Below, piece after piece: positions 15,672 to 22,872 of a DNA stretch of 24,026 nucleotides. Source of the DNA: DASUEB01 sp036275295 (GTDB lineage Bacteria; Bacteroidota; Bacteroidia; Flavobacteriales_D; Luteibaculaceae); contig DASUEB010000042.1 in NCBI GenBank assembly GCA_036275295.1, positions 1 through 24,026 of the forward strand, read 5' to 3'. The notes beneath the pieces are model-generated. The model was not told where the DNA came from and did no database searches. It was given only the letters and a program-made list of their open reading frames with translations. Each line of letters starts with the position of its first letter. Positions within the stretch are counted from its first letter, which is position 1. The position numbers were made by a program, and so were the translations under genes.

Positions 15672-16612
15672 AATACGCGTGTAATATGAGGTTCTAGACC
15701 GGCTTTGATGCGCGGGATCACCGCACTAAGCGAAAACGCATACGACTTAAAGGTATAGTTCTTAAGAAGCAATTTGTATGCCAGAAAGGCATTGATCTTT
15801 TTTTTCCTGCCCGTTAAGAAGGCTGCTGCAAAATGGAGTCGCGAGTTTACCATCCAAACCGTTCGGCGCCAGCCGTCGAGGTGAAGATGATTGAGAATAA
15901 GTTTGTTCCTGCGGGTGATTTCTCTGATGTATCCCAGTTTGTGATGCGATTTGATGGTCACAGAGAGTGGGTGGTAACATTTGGCTTGTTGATCAAACAA
16001 GCAAACCCAGCCCGATCGCCATGCGCGAATACCCAAATCGACATCCTCAAAATAAAAAGGGCTGTATACCTCATCAAATCCGCCGAGTTGCCTTAGGTAA
16101 TCAGAGCGCACCAAAGCGGCGGCTCCCGACAGAAAGAAGGTGGTTAGTTTAGGATGGTTACCCAAGGCGTTTGATGTGGCCTTGATTCCACTCAAAGATA
16201 GTGCAGGAACTTTGGCTCCATCTTGGGTAATCTCGGTTTCGGGATGGAGTATATTGGCTTGCACACCAAACACCCGGTCGTCTTCAAAATGCGTGAGCAG
16301 GGATTGAAAAAAATCAGCGCTCAACCAAACATCAGAATTTAACAACAAACACAGGTCATACTGAGCTTGGTGAATACCGCGGTTGATATTCGCGGAGAAT
16401 CCACTGTTTCTTGGACTTTTTAAGACGTGAATGCCAGGGTATTGGTCAGCGAGAAAAACCAGCGAGTCATCGGTTGAAGCATCGTCGCTAACAATGATTT
16501 CACTGGGAATAGATAGCGTTTTCAGGGCTGCAGCGACAGTGGGCAAGTTTTGTTCGAGAAGCCCTTTCCCGTTGAAATTGGGTATTACCACTGAAACGCC
16601 ATTCGGAATCAC
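15668..16612 (-). CDS. Family 2 glycosyltransferase
   Basis: This GT-A fold, nucleotide-sugar-dependent transferase has 314 residues. VSVVIPNFNG (6-15) forms the first strand and nucleotide loop, and VSDDASTDDS (41-50) the second. LLNSDVWLS (90-98) corresponds to the DxD-like metal site, here Ser-Asp-Val. SGAAALVRSDYLRQLGGFDE, then FYFEDVDLGIRAWRSGW, give the acceptor loop and ED catalytic base region. These fit the rhamnosyl/dTDP-sugar-like GT2 branch, but donor and acceptor cannot be assigned. A basic, hydrophobic C-terminus may associate with the membrane. The start is a GTG at 16612. The gene leads a two-gene unit with the 2-epimerase, so its donor may be a ManNAc-derived sugar (inference). 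Confidence 0.92.
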   Translation of the reverse strand: MIPNGVSVVIPNFNGKGLLEQNLPTVAAALKTLSIPSEIIVSDDASTDDSLVFLADQYPGIHVLKSPRNSGFSANINRGIHQAQYDLCLLLNSDVWLSADFFQSLLTHFEDDRVFGVQANILHPETEITQDGAKVPALSLSGIKATSNALGNHPKLTTFFLSGAAALVRSDYLRQLGGFDEVYSPFYFEDVDLGIRAWRSGWVCLFDQQAKCYHPLSVTIKSHHKLGYIREITRRNKLILNHLHLDGWRRTVWMVNSRLHFAAAFLTGRKKKINAFLAYKLLLKNYTFKSYAFSLSAVIPRIKAGLEPHITRVF

Positions 16613-16704
16613 ATGCGAAAGATTAACTTCAGCGAATGTATCAAAAAGGGTGAATCTAAAAAGTGTGGAATTGCTCAGAAGGCTTTAAATTGCGAAAAAA
16701 AAGC

Positions 16705-17094
16705 ATGATTGTTCTTCACTCAGACGAGGCCCCAAAAGCAGTTGGACCATATGTACAAGGTATCATTCCCGATTCACCGGGAGTTCCTGTTTACCTCTCA
16801 GGTCAGGTGGGATTGATTCCTGCCACGGGAAAACTAGCGGAGGGACTTGAAGCGCAGACTCATCAGGTATTTGCCAATATCAAAGCGGTTTTAAAAGAGG
16901 CTTCACTGGGGTTAGATGCAATCACCTATGTCAACGTGCTGTTGGTCGATATCTCTCATTTTCAAGCTGTCAACACCATCTACGCCCAATACTTTCCAAA
17001 TACACAGCCCACCCGAGCAGCCTACGCTGTAAATGCCTTGCCGTTGGGAGCCCTAATTGAGGTTGTAGCCATTGCTTGGAAAAAACTTCCCTGA
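16705..17094 (+). CDS. ridA: RidA-family (YjgF/YER057c/UK114) enamine/imine deaminase
   Basis: This small trimeric cytoplasmic enzyme hydrolyses reactive 2-aminoacrylate and related imines released by PLP-dependent dehydratases, protecting PLP enzymes. At 129 residues it has family length. Motifs are APKAVGPYVQG (9-19), LSGQVGL, and the catalytic arginine in PTRAAYAVNALPLGALIEV (R104 and E119 by comparison with the family). The ATG at 16705 is chosen; an in-frame ATG at 16663 would add 14 residues not seen in the family. A weak TAAATTG box precedes the start. The secreted nuclease gene follows after 8 bases on the same strand. Confidence 0.95.
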   Translation: MIVLHSDEAPKAVGPYVQGIIPDSPGVPVYLSGQVGLIPATGKLAEGLEAQTHQVFANIKAVLKEASLGLDAITYVNVLLVDISHFQAVNTIYAQYFPNTQPTRAAYAVNALPLGALIEVVAIAWKKLP

Positions 17095-17102
17095 AAAGGC
17101 CA

Positions 17103-17987
17103 ATGATCCGAGCCACCTTCAAGGCTTTATGCCTGATTCTAGGCTTCTTAATTGGGAGAGCAGCCCAAGTTGAGGCCCAAACCATCGACCAGCTTTGCAA
17201 GGTCCCCAAGGGCTGTAAACCCATTTATGAAGGCGACTACCTATCGTACTTCGACACGGTGCGCCATGTGCCTTCGGTGGTGTGGTATTCCAGTACCAGC
17301 AGTCAACTGAAGCTCGATTTGCCCTTGCAGCGCAAAAGCAACTATCCCGCCGTTGATGAACTGCCCATGATCCCGGGCAACGCTTACAGCAAAACCGGTT
17401 ACGATCATGGCCACTTAGCCCCTGCACGCGATTTCAAATACGAGATCAAGGCCTACCAAGCAAGCAATGCCATGGCTAACATCAGTCCTCAACATCCCTG
17501 TTTCAACCAACGCGGTTGGTGTTATTTGGAGACTTCTATTCGGAATTTGGTAGAGTCGCATCCCAGGGCGCAGGTCTTTGTAGGGACCGGTTCACATTTT
17601 ATTCCCGGTGTCGAAACGCGCGACACCATTTGTCTGAAAAATGGAGTGACCATAGCCGTGCCTGACCAATTTTACAAAGTGGTGTGGCTGCACTTTCCGG
17701 AGGCAAGCGATGATATGTTGATTGCCTTCCTCGTAGACCACCTACCCGTGGCTAACGAAGATATTGTCGCGAAACAAATCACCGTCGATTCTTTGGAAAA
17801 GATAACCGGCATCGACTTCTTCGACATCATGCCCAACGCCTGGGAACGGGAGAAAGAGTCGATCCTCTACCCCATTCCGCTCGATGAACGATCGGATTGC
17901 GGTAGTAAGACCTGTCTATCGGTCATGAAAGGCCGTATTGATCCCCACAAGCGCGCTGAAAAACGGTGTCGGACTGCCGGACGATAA
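17103..17987 (+). CDS. Secreted DNA/RNA non-specific endonuclease (NUC1 type)
   Basis: The 294-residue protein has signal sequence MIRATFKALCLILGFLIGRAAQVEAQ and a betabetaalpha-metal nuclease domain like Serratia nuclease. The active-site segment reads YDHGHLAPA (100-108): the general-base histidine is His104, but the usual DRGH arginine is a histidine. NISPQHPCFNQRGW (126-139) supplies the metal-binding asparagine (N135 by family comparison). Several cysteines suggest disulfides after export. It would cleave DNA or RNA outside the cytoplasm for nutrition or biofilm DNA turnover. A longer frame starting with TTG at 17076 overlaps the RidA gene and spoils the signal peptide, so the ATG at 17103 is chosen. 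A terminator follows at 18052. Confidence 0.9.
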   Translation: MIRATFKALCLILGFLIGRAAQVEAQTIDQLCKVPKGCKPIYEGDYLSYFDTVRHVPSVVWYSSTSSQLKLDLPLQRKSNYPAVDELPMIPGNAYSKTGYDHGHLAPARDFKYEIKAYQASNAMANISPQHPCFNQRGWCYLETSIRNLVESHPRAQVFVGTGSHFIPGVETRDTICLKNGVTIAVPDQFYKVVWLHFPEASDDMLIAFLVDHLPVANEDIVAKQITVDSLEKITGIDFFDIMPNAWEREKESILYPIPLDERSDCGSKTCLSVMKGRIDPHKRAEKRCRTAGR

Positions 17988-18051
17988 ACACCTTGAAATG
18001 GGTGAGTTGGAGCACCTCGTTTGACCCTTGAACGGCTAGGAAAGTGCAAAA

Positions 18052-18083
18052 AAAAAGCCTGAGCACAAGGCATCAGGCTTTTT
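18052..18083. terminator. Bidirectional intrinsic terminator between the nuclease gene and rny
   Basis: AAAAAGCCTGA (18052-18062) and TCAGGCTTTTT (18073-18083) form a perfect 11-bp stem with a 10-base loop. Each arm supplies a T-run on its own strand, so it can end both convergent genes. Confidence 0.9.
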
Positions 18084-18137
18084 GGATTTAACTGAAGAGA
18101 TCGCCAGCGAAGTGCCGACGTCTATGCAATAGTGACA

Positions 18138-19679
18138 TTATTTAGCGTAGTTCACGGAACGTTTCTCGCGGATCACGGTCACTTTCACTTGACCGGGATA
18201 GGTCATTTCATTTTGGATGCGCTGAGAAATATCAAAAGATAAGGTATCCGCATCGGTATCGGTCACTTTTTCGCTCTCCACCATCACACGCAATTCGCGA
18301 CCCGCTTGGATGGCAAATGCTTTTAATACGCCGTTGTAGCTCATCGCCAGGCTCTCCAGATCCTTGAGTCGTTGGATATAGCTATCCATCACCTCTCTGC
18401 GGGCGCCGGGACGCGCACCTGAGATAGCGTCACACACCTGTACAATGGGTGCGATGAGGGTTGTCATTTCAATCTCGTCGTGGTGAGCACCGATCGCGTT
18501 GCAAACCTCTGGTTTTTCGCCAAATTTCTCTGCCCATTTCATACCGAGAATAGCGTGTGGCAACTCGGGTTCTGAATCGGGGACCTTGCCTATGTCGTGC
18601 AGCAGACCTGCTCGTTTGGCGAGCTTCACGTTGAGACCCAGCTCCGATGCCATAATGGCACACAGGTTGGCCACTTCGCGAGAGTGTTGAAGGAGGTTTT
18701 GCCCGTATGACGAGCGATACTTCATACGTCCAACAGCGCGGATCAATTCGGGGTGCAAACCGTGAATACCCAGATCGATACAGGTTCGTTTGCCTATTTC
18801 GGCAATTTCCTCTTCGAGCTGTTTAACCGTTTTGGCCACTACTTCTTCGATGCGAGCGGGGTGAATGCGTCCGTCGCTGACCAGCTGGTGCAGCGATAAA
18901 CGGGCCACCTCGCGACGAACGGGGTCAAAACAAGAAAGTACGATTGCTTCGGGGGTATCGTCGACAATGATTTCTACACCCGTGGCGGCCTCTAAGGCGC
19001 GAATATTACGACCTTCGCGACCAATGATACGACCTTTAAGCTCATCGCTTTCGATATTAAAAACCGAAACTGAGTTTTCAACGGCTTGTTCAGTGGCCAC
19101 ACGTTGAATGGTTTGAATAACGACCTTTCGCGCTTCCTTATTTGCCGTGAGCTTGGCCTCGTCTACGATGTTTTTCACAAAAGCCATGGCCTCGGTCTTG
19201 GCTTCGTCCTTGAGCGCTTCAACCAGTTGTACGCGGGCTTCTTCTTGGGTAAGGCCCGAAATTTTCTCAAGGGTTTCGACGTTCTTGAGGTGGGCGCGCT
19301 CCACTTCTTCGTGTTTTTTCTTGAGGTTGGCCTCTTGGGTATCGAGACCGCTCTTCATCTTTTCAAGGTCTTTTTCTACGCGTTTGGCTTCCTCAATTTT
19401 TTGATTCAGGGCCTTTTCGCGTTGGTTGATCCGCTCATCGGCTTGTTGCGCCTTGCGATTTCGTTCGCTGATCACCTTTTCGTGCTCCTCTTTAAGCTGA
19501 AGGAACTTCTCCTTGGCTTGCAGGATTTTGTCTTTTTTGATGGCTTCAGCCTCTTTCTCTGCTTCGGCGAGAATCGAGTTTTTGCGCTGGTTGAAAACGT
19601 TATTTAAAATGAAATAGACCCCACCGCCACCGCCAACTAGGCCGACTGAGAGTCCTACTAAAATACTTACTACATCCAT
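18138..19679 (-). CDS. rny: Ribonuclease Y
   Basis: This membrane-anchored endoribonuclease starts mRNA decay. The 513 residues are arranged as in the family: an N-terminal transmembrane helix (3-25, VVSILVGLSVGLVGGGGGVYF), a long charged coiled-coil (about 30-185), a KH RNA-binding domain with GRIIGREGRNIRALE (216-230), and an HD domain with HSREVANLCA (332-341) and metal ligands His361-Asp362 in LLHDIGK. The C-terminus ends VIREKRSVNYAK. It is the last gene of a minus-strand cluster with a coiled-coil protein and zapA, 47 bases after zapA, and is followed by a terminator shared with the convergent nuclease gene. Confidence 0.98.
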   Translation of the reverse strand: MDVVSILVGLSVGLVGGGGGVYFILNNVFNQRKNSILAEAEKEAEAIKKDKILQAKEKFLQLKEEHEKVISERNRKAQQADERINQREKALNQKIEEAKRVEKDLEKMKSGLDTQEANLKKKHEEVERAHLKNVETLEKISGLTQEEARVQLVEALKDEAKTEAMAFVKNIVDEAKLTANKEARKVVIQTIQRVATEQAVENSVSVFNIESDELKGRIIGREGRNIRALEAATGVEIIVDDTPEAIVLSCFDPVRREVARLSLHQLVSDGRIHPARIEEVVAKTVKQLEEEIAEIGKRTCIDLGIHGLHPELIRAVGRMKYRSSYGQNLLQHSREVANLCAIMASELGLNVKLAKRAGLLHDIGKVPDSEPELPHAILGMKWAEKFGEKPEVCNAIGAHHDEIEMTTLIAPIVQVCDAISGARPGARREVMDSYIQRLKDLESLAMSYNGVLKAFAIQAGRELRVMVESEKVTDTDADTLSFDISQRIQNEMTYPGQVKVTVIREKRSVNYAK

Positions 19680-19726
19680 TGTTTCGCTTATTGTTTAATA
19701 GGCGAAAACCCGTGTTGGTGCAGTGC

Positions 19727-20020
19727 TCAACCCTTGTTGTCTTCCAAACAGTTATTCAGTGCTTGATCAATATCTTTGAGACGCTCACCCAGCTGGAGTG
19801 CTTTGTCGGCATGCTCCTGTTTTAGCAATTGAGTGGCGGTTTGCAACGCGGTCATGGCCAACAAGTCTTGCTTGTCTTTCACGGCGTAATTTTGCTGAAA
19901 CAGGTTAACCTGTTCCTCGATATTTTGTGCAGCCTGCAAAATAACATCGGCTTCTTGTATACCCACGGTTAAGGGGTAAACCCGGCCTGCTATCGTTACT
20001 TTTATTTGTTGACTGCTCAT
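19727..20020 (-). CDS. zapA: Cell division protein ZapA
   Basis: The 97-residue protein promotes FtsZ bundling at mid-cell. The N-terminal strand QIKVTIAGRVYPLTVGIQEAD and helix VILQAAQNIEEQVNLFQQNY match the ZapA head domain, and DLLAMTALQTATQLLKQE continues into the C-terminal coiled-coil (about 60-95). It lies 7 bases downstream of a small coiled-coil gene and 47 bases upstream of rny on the same strand, an order seen in other Bacteroidota. No hairpin large enough for 6S RNA fits in the 47-base gap. Confidence 0.93.
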   Translation of the reverse strand: MSSQQIKVTIAGRVYPLTVGIQEADVILQAAQNIEEQVNLFQQNYAVKDKQDLLAMTALQTATQLLKQEHADKALQLGERLKDIDQALNNCLEDNKG

Positions 20021-20027
20021 GAATGAA

Positions 20028-20327
20028 TTATCTGTTCAGAAGGGCAATGCATTGGTTGATTTCACGCACCAAATCATTGATCTTCGCGTTTGCCTCTTGC
20101 GCACTGCTGGGCGCGGAGTGATTCGAAGGAACCGGCCTCGCCGTTTGCAATCGGCTGATTTGTTCTTCCAAAAGTGCGATTTTTTTGTCTTTCTCACCCA
20201 TCATTTGTTGCAAATCGGCATTGCGTTGCTCCTGATAGCGCAATTGGGTCTTGATTGCGGTAACATGGCGCAGCAGCTGCTCGGTTTTGCTCTCAATGGA
20301 TGAGATTAGTTCTGAAATCTCGCTCAT
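20028..20327 (-). CDS. Small coiled-coil protein upstream of zapA, possible division partner
   Basis: The 99-residue soluble protein begins MSEISELISSIESKTEQLL and forms one long coiled-coil (about 1-62) with regular heptads (LLRHVTAIKTQLRYQEQRNADLQ, IALLEEQISRLQ). A flexible Pro/Ser linker (about 65-75) and a short C-terminal helix (AKINDLVREINQCIALLNR) follow. There is no signal peptide and I recognise no named family. Position just before zapA, and overall design, recall ZapB-like FtsZ-ring linkers of other phyla, but that is inference. The ATG at 20327 is preferred; a longer frame from 20378 would run through the promoter box at 20348. Confidence 0.8.
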   Translation of the reverse strand: MSEISELISSIESKTEQLLRHVTAIKTQLRYQEQRNADLQQMMGEKDKKIALLEEQISRLQTARPVPSNHSAPSSAQEANAKINDLVREINQCIALLNR

Positions 20328-20347
20328 TCGGTTGATTATCGTTGCGG

Positions 20348-20378
20348 CAAATGTAATCAGCGCGGTCGGATGTTGCAA
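20348..20378 (-). promoter_or_regulatory. Promoter of the coiled-coil/zapA/rny cluster
   Basis: On the minus strand TTG (20378-20376), 20 bases, then TACATTTG (20355-20348) fit the Bacteroidota -33/-7 layout with a perfect -7 box. The ATG follows after 20 bases, without a Shine-Dalgarno sequence. Confidence 0.65.
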
Positions 20379-20466
20379 GTAAATTTTGGATCGCTGAAGC
20401 TATTTTTGGAATGCCCCTGTAGACCAAAAAAATACAACAATTCAGGGCTTTTTGAGTTGTGTTTAG

Positions 20467-20474
20467 TAATTTCG
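20467..20474 (+). promoter_or_regulatory. Possible -7 box of the M23 peptidase gene
   Basis: TAATTTCG differs by one base from TAnnTTTG and ends 13 bases before the ATG at 20488. TTTG at 20451 is only 12 bases upstream of it, too close for a standard -33 box. Confidence 0.35.
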
Positions 20475-20487
20475 GACGCAATTTCGC

Positions 20488-22200
20488 ATGAGGGCAAGCT
20501 TAATTTCGGTATTTCTTAGTGTGTTGGCTTTGGTAACTTGGGCGCAGGTACCCGAGCGCGGGGTTTTTATTTCCCCGCTCGATATCCCCCTCTACCTGAG
20601 TGGCAATTTTGGAGAATTGCGCAACAACCACTTTCACACCGGATTGGATATTAAAACCGAAGGCCGTGAAGGTCTCTCGGTGTACGCCATCGGATCTGGA
20701 TTTGTAAGCCGTATCAAGGTCTCCTCGGTAGGCTACGGCCTTATTCTGTACATCGACCATCCCAACGGTTTTACCTCTACATACGCCCATTTGAGCAGGT
20801 TTAACGACCGCATAAGCGACTGGATCAAGATCAAACAGTATGAGCGGCGCTCGTACGAAATTGATATAACCGTTCCAGAAGGGGAATTGCCCGTTGCTAA
20901 AGGCGAAATAATAGCCCTATCGGGAAATTCAGGCAGCAGCGGTGGTCCGCATTTGCATTTCGAAATAAGAGAGACGCAGTCGGAACTGGCCGTTAATCCC
21001 CTTTTGTTTGGTTTTCCGGTAGAAGACGATGTGGCTCCCAACATCGCCGGTTGGCGCATCTTTGCTCTAAATCCATCGGCTTCGGTCAACGGATCGAAAA
21101 AACTTACCCTTCAGGCCAAAGGTCGAAGCGGTCTGTACAATACCGTTCGCCGCGAACCCATTGTGGTTCAGGGAGAAGTCGGATTTGCCCTGCACGGAAC
21201 GGACATGCTGAGCGGTACGGCCAACAAATGCGGCGTATACAGCATCGACCTCTACATCGACGACACCTTGGCTCACAGCCAGCGCATGGATAAACTCGAC
21301 TTCAATAAGGGCCGATTTCTCAATGCCCATGTCGACTACCCTGCATTTCGCAGCGCCAAAAATAATGTGCACAAGTGTTTTCTAGAGCCTTATAATACCC
21401 TCCCTATTTATCCTTTCTCCCCTACCCGAGGCAAGATTTTGTTCAAAGATGCGGGACTGCATCCTATCCGATTTGTGGTGAAAGATGTATATGGCAATAC
21501 ATCTGAGTTACGCGACACCATTGAATCAGTACCTGCTGTCAAATCGGCAGCAAAATCCAACACAGCCGCTTGGCGCTTCGACAAAAGCCACGAGCGAAGC
21601 ACCCCTGCATATCGATTAAACTTCCCCGCATACAATCTTTACCGCGATGAGGTTATCCAACTAAAAACCACCCCCACCTCCGACGGACTGTGGTCAGTAG
21701 TGCTCGATATAGGTGACGACGACATTCCCATTCACCAACAGTTCACCGTATCATTCCCCACCGAAGGTATAGCCGATAGCCTGGTTCCCATGGCTTTTGT
21801 GGCCCAAGTTAACAGCGCCAACAAACCTATTCGCATGATTGGCAATAAACGCAGCGAGGGTTGGATGAGCGGCAGCTCCCGCAGTTTCGGCCGGTTTGCT
21901 TTGGCGATCGACAGTGTTAGTCCAATCATCAAACCCATCAACGTCGGTGATGGTATGGAGGTGGAGGCCTTTCAAACCCTGCTTTTCAGCGGCAAGGACA
22001 ATCTCACAGGAATTGAAGATTACGACCTATACATCGACAATACATGGTGCTTGTTGGAGTACGATGCCAAGTACCACCGTTTCTCGTATTCGGTTGATCC
22101 CAACAAAATATTGCCCGGTCAACACCGTTTACAGTTGGTCTTAACCGATGGGGTTGGGAATTCAAGAACCTTTGAGTGCGAGTTTTTAATGCGCCCGTAA
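20488..22200 (+). CDS. Exported M23-family metallopeptidase (LytM-like)
   Basis: This predicted zinc-dependent peptidoglycan hydrolase or division regulator is exported by MRASLISVFLSVLALVTWAQ. The M23 domain spans about residues 40-165 and has all ligands: HFHTGLDI (His50, Asp54), YIDHPNGFTSTYAHLSRF (with His101) and GGPHLHFEI (His155, His157), so it should be catalytically active. The remaining ~400 residues form beta-rich modules (for example FKDAGLHPIRFVVKDVYGNTSELRDT, and near the end GQHRLQLVLTDGVGNSRTFECEF) of Ig-like character, perhaps for binding or docking. Such long M23 proteins are typical of Bacteroidota. Total length is 570 residues. It is divergent from the coiled-coil/zapA/rny cluster, and the next exported-protein gene starts 21 bases after its stop. 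Confidence 0.94.
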   Translation: MRASLISVFLSVLALVTWAQVPERGVFISPLDIPLYLSGNFGELRNNHFHTGLDIKTEGREGLSVYAIGSGFVSRIKVSSVGYGLILYIDHPNGFTSTYAHLSRFNDRISDWIKIKQYERRSYEIDITVPEGELPVAKGEIIALSGNSGSSGGPHLHFEIRETQSELAVNPLLFGFPVEDDVAPNIAGWRIFALNPSASVNGSKKLTLQAKGRSGLYNTVRREPIVVQGEVGFALHGTDMLSGTANKCGVYSIDLYIDDTLAHSQRMDKLDFNKGRFLNAHVDYPAFRSAKNNVHKCFLEPYNTLPIYPFSPTRGKILFKDAGLHPIRFVVKDVYGNTSELRDTIESVPAVKSAAKSNTAAWRFDKSHERSTPAYRLNFPAYNLYRDEVIQLKTTPTSDGLWSVVLDIGDDDIPIHQQFTVSFPTEGIADSLVPMAFVAQVNSANKPIRMIGNKRSEGWMSGSSRSFGRFALAIDSVSPIIKPINVGDGMEVEAFQTLLFSGKDNLTGIEDYDLYIDNTWCLLEYDAKYHRFSYSVDPNKILPGQHRLQLVLTDGVGNSRTFECEFLMRP

Positions 22201-22205
22201 ATCGT

Positions 22206-22213
22206 TAGCTTTG
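22206..22213 (+). promoter_or_regulatory. -7 promoter box immediately before the GTG start at 22222
   Basis: TAGCTTTG matches TAnnTTTG exactly and ends 8 bases before the GTG. A T-rich stretch at 22183-22187 lies at -33 distance but is not TTTG. It would allow transcription independent of the M23 gene. Confidence 0.45.
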
Positions 22214-22221
22214 TACCACAC

Positions 22222-22872
22222 GTGAAGTTTTTATCTACCATATCACTCCTCACCTTGCTCATCGGAGCTTGCTTAGGACCTCATCAGCGTCTACTTGGAC
22301 AGGCGCGGGTAATACAACTGAGTGGTGTAGTGGTAACGGGCGATAGTCTCAAACCAGTGCCGTATGTTAACGTGCTGATAAAATCTAAATATTACGGTGC
22401 AACGACCGACTATTTTGGATATTTCTCGCTTCCTGTTTTGGCAGGCGACACGCTGATCTTTTCGAGTTTGGGTTATAAAAAGTCGGTCTATGTGCTCGAT
22501 TCCGACCTTAAAGAAGAACGCTATTCCGTGGTTCACGTGGTACAGCCTGACACCATCATGTTGAGCGAGACCGTGATCTATCCTTGGCCCAGTAAGGAGC
22601 AATTTAAAGAGGCCTTTATGAACCTCGACATCCCCGACGACGAGATAGCCCGGGCCGAGAAAAACCTCAATCCCGAACTTATCTATCAAAAGGCTTTGGA
22701 AATGCCCAGCACGGGCTCGATGAACTTTAAAAATCAGATGGCCCTCAAACAAGCGCAGCTGTATTACAACGGGCAGGCACCGCCTATCACTGTTCTTAAC
22801 CCCTTTGCTTGGGCGCAGTTTATCAAAGCCTGGCGCGAAGGAAAATTCAAGCGCAAAACCACCGAACCGTGA
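22222..22872 (+). CDS. Exported protein with carboxypeptidase-like regulatory domain
   Basis: The 216-residue protein has an N-terminal signal (MKFLSTISLLTLLIGACLG); Cys17 could be a lipobox cysteine (LIGAC), although no acidic residues follow. Residues about 30-115 form a CarboxypepD_reg-like beta-sandwich (IQLSGVVVTGDSLKPVPYVNV, then GYFSLPVLAGDTLIFSSLGYKK), the fold found at the N-terminus of SusC-type receptors. The C-terminal ~100 residues are mostly helical (KEQFKEAFMNLDIPDDEIARAEKNLNP) and unknown to me. No plug or barrel follows, so it is not a receptor itself. The start codon is GTG, and the stop overlaps the TonB-dependent receptor start as GTGA. Operon partnership with that receptor suggests a periplasmic or outer-membrane accessory role (inference). 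Confidence 0.85.
   Translation: MKFLSTISLLTLLIGACLGPHQRLLGQARVIQLSGVVVTGDSLKPVPYVNVLIKSKYYGATTDYFGYFSLPVLAGDTLIFSSLGYKKSVYVLDSDLKEERYSVVHVVQPDTIMLSETVIYPWPSKEQFKEAFMNLDIPDDEIARAEKNLNPELIYQKALEMPSTGSMNFKNQMALKQAQLYYNGQAPPITVLNPFAWAQFIKAWREGKFKRKTTEP

Noticed and set aside
19086..19607. 173-residue hydrophobic plus-strand frame opposite rny
   Set aside because: It is the complement of the Glu/Lys-rich coiled-coil of RNase Y, which always yields Phe/Leu-rich antisense frames.
19680..19726. Possible 6S RNA gene next to zapA, as in some other bacteria
   Set aside because: The gap to rny is 47 bases, far shorter than a 6S RNA, and shows no long hairpin.
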